Positions 6,234-9,243 of a DNA stretch of 9,243 nt are shown piece by piece. The translations under genes were made by a program, and so were the position numbers. The DNA lies in assembly GCA_050330975.1 (NCBI GenBank), contig JBHJHK010000106.1, positions 1 through 9,243 on the forward strand. Reading direction: 5' to 3'. The stretch is from JBHJHK01 sp050330975. Lineage in GTDB: Bacteria > Pseudomonadota > Gammaproteobacteria > Competibacterales > Competibacteraceae. Each line of letters opens with the position of its first letter. The first letter of the stretch is position 1. The notes under the pieces were generated by a model. That model was not told where the DNA came from. It was given only the letters and a program-made list of their open reading frames with translations, and made no database searches.

Positions 6234-7130
6234 CTATCGCGCCGGTGGGGTGGGGGGGGTGCAGGGTTTTAGGGCGTACAGGGGCCGGCCGCAGTACTTG
6301 CAGTAGACGGCGTCGGCATCGTGGCCCGGGCGCTGACAGGTGGGGCAGGCGGCAACGGTCTCGCCCCGCCCTCGCTCTCCCCGGCCCCGCCGGTCCTGGG
6401 CCCGGGATAGGGCCACGGTGACGATTCCGGTGGGAACGGCGACGATGCCGTAGCCCAAAATCATCACCAGGCTTGCAAAGATCTGTCCCAAGGGGGTTTG
6501 GGGCGAGATGTCGCCATAGCCCACGGTGGTCAAGGTGACGATCGCCCAATACATCCCCCGGGGTATGCTGTCGAAGCCGTTGGCTTCCCCTTCGATGAGG
6601 TACATGATGGCGCCGATGATCAGCACCAAGGTCAATACGGTGGCGATGAAAACGATGATGGTGCGGCGGGTCTGCCAGATGGCCGAGGCCAACAAAGCCC
6701 CCTCGCTCAGGTAGCGGGCCAGCTTGAGAATGCGAAAAATTCGCAGCAACCGCAGGGCGCGGAATACCAACAGCGACCCGGCCCCGGGGAACAGCAAACT
6801 CAGGTAGGCGGGCAGGATCGACAACAGATCCACCACGCCAAAAAAACTGATGGCATAGCGCCAAGGGCGGAGGGCGCAGTAGAGGCGGACGAGGTACTCG
6901 AGGGTAAACAGGCCGGTGAAACACCATTCCAGGACCGAGAGGGTGGCGCCAAAGCGGCGCCCGTAGACCTCGACGCTCCCCAGGGATACCACCACGACAC
7001 TGACGACGATGGTCCACAGCAATAACACGTCGAATCCCCGACCCGCGGGGGTATCGGTGCCAAAGATCACCCGTCGCAACAGCGTCCGCAGTGACTCCCG
7101 TTTGTTCTGGCCTTTAGAATGCTCCATCAT
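6234..7130 (-). CDS. Voltage-gated-type potassium channel (6TM) with C-terminal zinc ribbon
   Basis: Inner-membrane K+ channel subunit, probably tetrameric. The 298 residues contain six membrane helices: S1 (about 35-53), S2 (67-86), S3 (94-114), S4 (122-140), S5 (156-180) and S6 (214-242). S4 carries a basic residue at every third position (R124, R127, R130, R133, K136, R139), the mark of a voltage sensor. A pore helix precedes the selectivity filter TVGYGD (202-207). After S6 comes an Arg/Gly-rich linker (RAQDRRGRGERGRGE) and a C4 zinc ribbon, C262-x2-C265 and C277-x2-C280, ending with a proline-rich tail. I recall similar ribbons on other proteobacterial ion transporters, so this is a variant of a known family. 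There is no RCK or cyclic-nucleotide-binding domain; gating may be by voltage alone or involve the ribbon. Start: two consecutive ATGs at 7130 and 7127, without an obvious ribosome binding site. Ends with TAG. Confidence 0.93.
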   Translation of the reverse strand: MMEHSKGQNKRESLRTLLRRVIFGTDTPAGRGFDVLLLWTIVVSVVVVSLGSVEVYGRRFGATLSVLEWCFTGLFTLEYLVRLYCALRPWRYAISFFGVVDLLSILPAYLSLLFPGAGSLLVFRALRLLRIFRILKLARYLSEGALLASAIWQTRRTIIVFIATVLTLVLIIGAIMYLIEGEANGFDSIPRGMYWAIVTLTTVGYGDISPQTPLGQIFASLVMILGYGIVAVPTGIVTVALSRAQDRRGRGERGRGETVAACPTCQRPGHDADAVYCKYCGRPLYALKPCTPPTPPAR

Positions 7131-7230
7131 GATTTATGTAACAATTGGTCGCTGATGGGTTTATGGTAATTCATGGCCAATGGCGGCGATGACGATGACC
7201 GCAACAATAGCAATGCCCCTTCGAGGTTCC
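7131..7230. promoter_or_regulatory. Divergent intergenic region between K+ channel and REC-EAL gene
   Basis: The stretch 7131-7175 is clearly richer in A/T than the surrounding genes and separates two divergent start codons, so it probably carries both promoters. No hexamer pair is convincing: on the plus strand TTGGTC (7145-7150) has only poor -10 partners at usable spacing. The part 7180-7230 would be coding if the REC-EAL gene starts at its first ATG. Confidence 0.35.
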
Positions 7231-8412
7231 ATGGAAGGTCGACGTTTACTGATCGTCGATGACGACCCGCGCATCAGCCGTCTGGTTAAAAATGTCGGCG
7301 AAGAACTGGGCTATGTGGTCCACGCCGTCAACGACCCCCAGGATTTCCTGATCACTTACCGCCAGGTGACGCCGCACTTGGTGGTGTTAGACCTCCACAT
7401 GAAGCAGTTAGACGGCATCGAGCTGCTGCGCCAGCTGACCGATGAAAGCCACCAGACGGCGGTGTTGCTGGTGAGCGGGGTCGACCCGCGGATCTTAAAC
7501 ACCGCCGAACGCCTGGGAAAGTCGTTGGGGCTAGACATGCGCGGGGCCATCCACAAGCCCCTGTCCCTCGACCTGCTGCGCAACAGTTTGCGCCAGCAGC
7601 GGGCCTTGAGCCCCACCAAGCACCGTGCGGCCATCCCCACGGCCAGCCGGGCTGAACTCATCGAGGCCCTGGCCCAAGGGGATTTTTGTCCCTTCTACCA
7701 ACCCAAGGTGGATTTGCACCACGGCGTGGTGGTGGGCGCCGAAGCCCTGGCCCGCTGGCGGCGCCCCTCGGGGGAGATCCTCCGTCCCCGATCGTTCATT
7801 CCCTCAGCGGAGAGCAGCCGTCTCATCGAGCCGCTGACCTTTGCAATTCTCCAGGGGGTGTTGCAGGACATGGCCAGCTGGCCCGAGTGTGCCAGTCACC
7901 TCCACATCGCCGTCAATCTGTCGGCCCAGCTCCTCAACGACGTCACCCTCCCCGACCGCATCGAGGCGTTGGTGGACCACTACGGCATCGCCCCCTCGCG
8001 CCTCACCCTGGAGGTCACCGAGAGCTGGGCCGTGGGCTTGTCGCCCCGCAGCATGGACATTCTCACCCGGTTGCGCCTCAAGGGTCTCCAGTTGGCCATC
8101 GACGACCTGGGCACCGGCTATGCCTCCCTGGAAAACCTCTATGCTCTGCCCTACGGCGAGCTCAAAATCGACCGCTACTACGTGGCCAGTGCCCGGACCC
8201 AGGCCGACGCCCAGGCCGTGGTGCGCTCCATCGCCGGCCTTGGCACCGAACTCGGGGTGACGGTGGTGGCCGAAGGCATCGAAGATCCCGCCGCCCGCCA
8301 GTGGCTCCAGGCTATCGGTTGCCACGTGGGCCAGGGGTTTCTGTTTAGCCAAGCCCTGGAAAACGGGGGTTTTTTGCGCTGGTTAGAACGCTTCCAGGAC
8401 CATCGCTTTTAG
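7231..8412 (+). CDS. REC-EAL response regulator, probable c-di-GMP phosphodiesterase
   Basis: Predicted two-component output protein that hydrolyses cyclic-di-GMP to pGpG in the cytosol, of the RocR/PvrR type (receiver followed directly by EAL, no GGDEF). Numbering here is from the longest start at 7180 (410 residues). Receiver: acidic residues D27-D29 (LLIVDDDP), phospho-acceptor D71 (VVLDLHM), S99 and K126 (HKP), all as expected for a phosphorylatable domain. EAL domain: E188-A-L with R192 (EALAR), N246 (NLSAQ), E278 (LEVTE), D308-D309 with the loop-6 motif (DDLGTGYASL), K329 (LKIDR), E365 (VAEGIED) and Q385 (GQGFLFS). The full catalytic set points to an active enzyme. I place the start at ATG 7231 (MEGRRLLIVDDD), because a GAGG lies at 7223-7226 and receivers usually begin a few residues before this strand; in-frame ATGs also occur at 7180, 7189, 7195 and 7213. 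No histidine kinase gene is adjacent, so its partner is unknown. Confidence 0.93.
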   Translation: MEGRRLLIVDDDPRISRLVKNVGEELGYVVHAVNDPQDFLITYRQVTPHLVVLDLHMKQLDGIELLRQLTDESHQTAVLLVSGVDPRILNTAERLGKSLGLDMRGAIHKPLSLDLLRNSLRQQRALSPTKHRAAIPTASRAELIEALAQGDFCPFYQPKVDLHHGVVVGAEALARWRRPSGEILRPRSFIPSAESSRLIEPLTFAILQGVLQDMASWPECASHLHIAVNLSAQLLNDVTLPDRIEALVDHYGIAPSRLTLEVTESWAVGLSPRSMDILTRLRLKGLQLAIDDLGTGYASLENLYALPYGELKIDRYYVASARTQADAQAVVRSIAGLGTELGVTVVAEGIEDPAARQWLQAIGCHVGQGFLFSQALENGGFLRWLERFQDHRF

Positions 8413-8432
8413 CGTTCTATCCCCACCGGGGT
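8384..8432. other. Two inverted repeats around the REC-EAL stop codon, possible weak terminator
   Basis: TAGAACGCT (8384-8392) and AGCGTTCTA (8411-8419) are perfect 9-bp inverted arms with an 18-nt loop, spanning the stop codon at 8410-8412. A second imperfect dyad follows directly (TATCCCC, ACC, GGGGTA; about 8418-8431). Neither is followed by a T-run, so a classical intrinsic terminator is not shown. One 9-bp repeat of this kind may occur by chance in a window this long. Confidence 0.25.
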
Positions 8433-8504
8433 AGACGAGCGGACCCCCGGGGATTACCCTCTCCGGGATTTTCCAGCCGCTGTTCACCGTTTTCGAGCAT
8501 CGCC

Positions 8505-9243
8505 GTGTCTCCAGTTGCCCTCGTCTGCACCGTCGTTGGTTTGGTGGCCCTGAGCCTCCCCGCCTCAGCCCAGGGGTGGGACTGGGAGTCCCTGTGGTCG
8601 CGGGCCGACCAGCGGGCCCATCGGGCCCTGGGGGAGGGCAACTACGATCGAGCCGCCGACTTGAGCCGCGACCCCCTGCGCCGGGGGGCCGCCGAATACC
8701 GCCGCGGGCGTTATCAAGAGGCCCTGACGGCCTTTGGGGCCGGCGAGGGGGCGGTGGCCGCCTACATCCGCGGCATTGCCCTGGCGCAACTGGGGCGCTA
8801 TCCCGAGGCCCTGGCGGCCTATGACGAGGCGTTGGCCCTCGATCCCAGCTTGGAAGACGCCCGCCACAACCGGGCCCAAGTGCAAGAATTGCTGGACCGT
8901 CAACCCCCCGAGCCCCCCCAGCGAGAACAAAGTGAAGAGGACCCCAGCGGGGAAGAGGGGCAGCGGGGAGAGGGGGGGGAAGGCGACCCGCCGCCGGAGT
9001 CGGCCGCCGAGGGGGACTCCCAGGCGGGCTCCCCCGCCGCCGACGGCGGGAGCCAATCGGGCACCGGAACGCCGCCCCCCACCGAGGCCGGCCCCCGGGA
9101 GGCCGGCCCCCGGGAGGCCAGCCCCCGGGAGGCCGGCGCCGCGGGGGCCGCCGGGGGGGGGCAAGCGCCGCCCGAAGGGCCCCAACGGGGTTTGGGCCCC
9201 CAAGCGATGGGAAGAGCACCCGGCTGCACAGGAGGGCCCGTGT
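8505..9243 (+). CDS. BatC-like exported/anchored TPR protein (3' end outside the window)
   Basis: From GTG 8505 the frame stays open for 246 codons to the window edge. It begins with a hydrophobic segment and a signal-peptidase-like site (LPASA-QG, cleavage after about residue 22), though without the usual N-terminal Lys/Arg, so it may instead stay as a membrane anchor. Next comes WDWESLWSRADQRAH, with DPLRRGAAEYRRGRYQEALTAF (56-77) and a classic TPR, AAYIRGIALAQLGRYPEALAAYDEALALDP (85-114). This pattern matches the TPR part of Bat-type proteins (BatC, or the C-terminal half of VWA-TPR fusions), thought to help build envelope complexes with MoxR ATPases. After residue 132 the chain is low complexity (Glu/Gly/Pro/Gln/Ala) with pentapeptide repeats. 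An in-frame TAG at 8430-8432 and the absence of other start codons fix GTG 8505. No VWA gene lies upstream, which is unusual. No good ribosome binding site is seen. Confidence 0.75.
   Translation, partial: MSPVALVCTVVGLVALSLPASAQGWDWESLWSRADQRAHRALGEGNYDRAADLSRDPLRRGAAEYRRGRYQEALTAFGAGEGAVAAYIRGIALAQLGRYPEALAAYDEALALDPSLEDARHNRAQVQELLDRQPPEPPQREQSEEDPSGEEGQRGEGGEGDPPPESAAEGDSQAGSPAADGGSQSGTGTPPPTEAGPREAGPREASPREAGAAGAAGGGQAPPEGPQRGLGPQAMGRAPGCTGGPV
9027..9054. repeat. Strong GC hairpin within the BatC-like gene
   Basis: GGCTCCCCCGCCG (9027-9039) can pair with CGGCGGGAGCC (9044-9054) across a CCGA loop: 11 base pairs with two bulged C residues. No T-run follows and the frame continues, so it is more likely a by-product of Pro/Ala/Gly codons than a terminator. 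Confidence 0.45.
9084..9143 (+). repeat. 15-bp tandem repeat encoding EAGPR pentapeptides
   Basis: The unit GAGGCCGGCCCCCGG occurs twice exactly (9084-9098, 9099-9113) and once with a single change (9114-9128, giving EASPR). A decayed fourth copy follows at 9129-9143. The unit is a multiple of three and in frame with the BatC-like gene, so copy number can change without breaking it. A run of nine G follows shortly after, at 9153-9161. Confidence 0.85.

Noticed and set aside
6019..7017. Open frame of 332 codons on the minus strand overlapping the potassium channel gene
   Set aside because: It is an alternative frame of the channel gene; the channel frame has six helices, the S4 pattern and TVGYGD, while this one is Arg/Pro/His-rich without motifs.
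1..9243. Mobile elements, CRISPR arrays, defence genes, tRNA or rRNA
   Set aside because: No transposase or integrase motif, regularly spaced repeat, or tRNA/rRNA sequence was recognised. All long stretches are explained by housekeeping, transport or signalling genes.

Overview
The window looks like ordinary chromosome of a high-GC gammaproteobacterium. The clearest pointer is the divergent rpsB / map-glnD arrangement, which is also found in Escherichia coli and relatives. The proteins are of proteobacterial type and codon third positions are strongly G/C. The genus cannot be named from this sequence. I see no mobile element, CRISPR array, tRNA, rRNA or phage gene.

Layout: (1) 1-934, minus strand: rpsB (30S protein S2), open at the left edge, with an unusually long low-complexity C-terminal tail. 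(2) 935-1247: divergent intergenic region with the probable rpsB extended -10 promoter and a leader of about 170 nt that could hold the S2 autoregulatory structure known from gammaproteobacteria. (3) 1248-4749, plus strand: map (methionine aminopeptidase), then glnD (PII uridylyltransferase / uridylyl-removing enzyme). glnD has full-family length but is cut by one in-frame TAA at 4255-4257, just inside its first ACT domain. (4) 4775-6229, plus: mgtE magnesium channel, 25 bp after glnD. (5) 6234-7130, minus: a six-helix voltage-gated-type potassium channel with a C-terminal zinc ribbon, convergent with mgtE and only 4 bp away. (6) 7180/7231-8412, plus: a REC-EAL response regulator, probably a cyclic-di-GMP phosphodiesterase. 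(7) 8505-9243, plus: an exported or anchored TPR protein of BatC type, open at the right edge, with a repetitive low-complexity tail.

The genes cover translation (S2, N-terminal methionine removal), nitrogen signalling (GlnD), ion homeostasis (Mg2+ and K+) and c-di-GMP signalling. map, glnD and mgtE probably form one transcription unit. The others look like separately controlled neighbours rather than parts of one pathway.

I found no convincing new multi-gene system. The observations most worth checking are the single nonsense codon in glnD, which would separate the catalytic NT-HD part from the glutamine-sensing ACT domains; the S2 tail; the rpsB leader; and the BatC-like gene that lacks the usual adjacent von Willebrand A gene.
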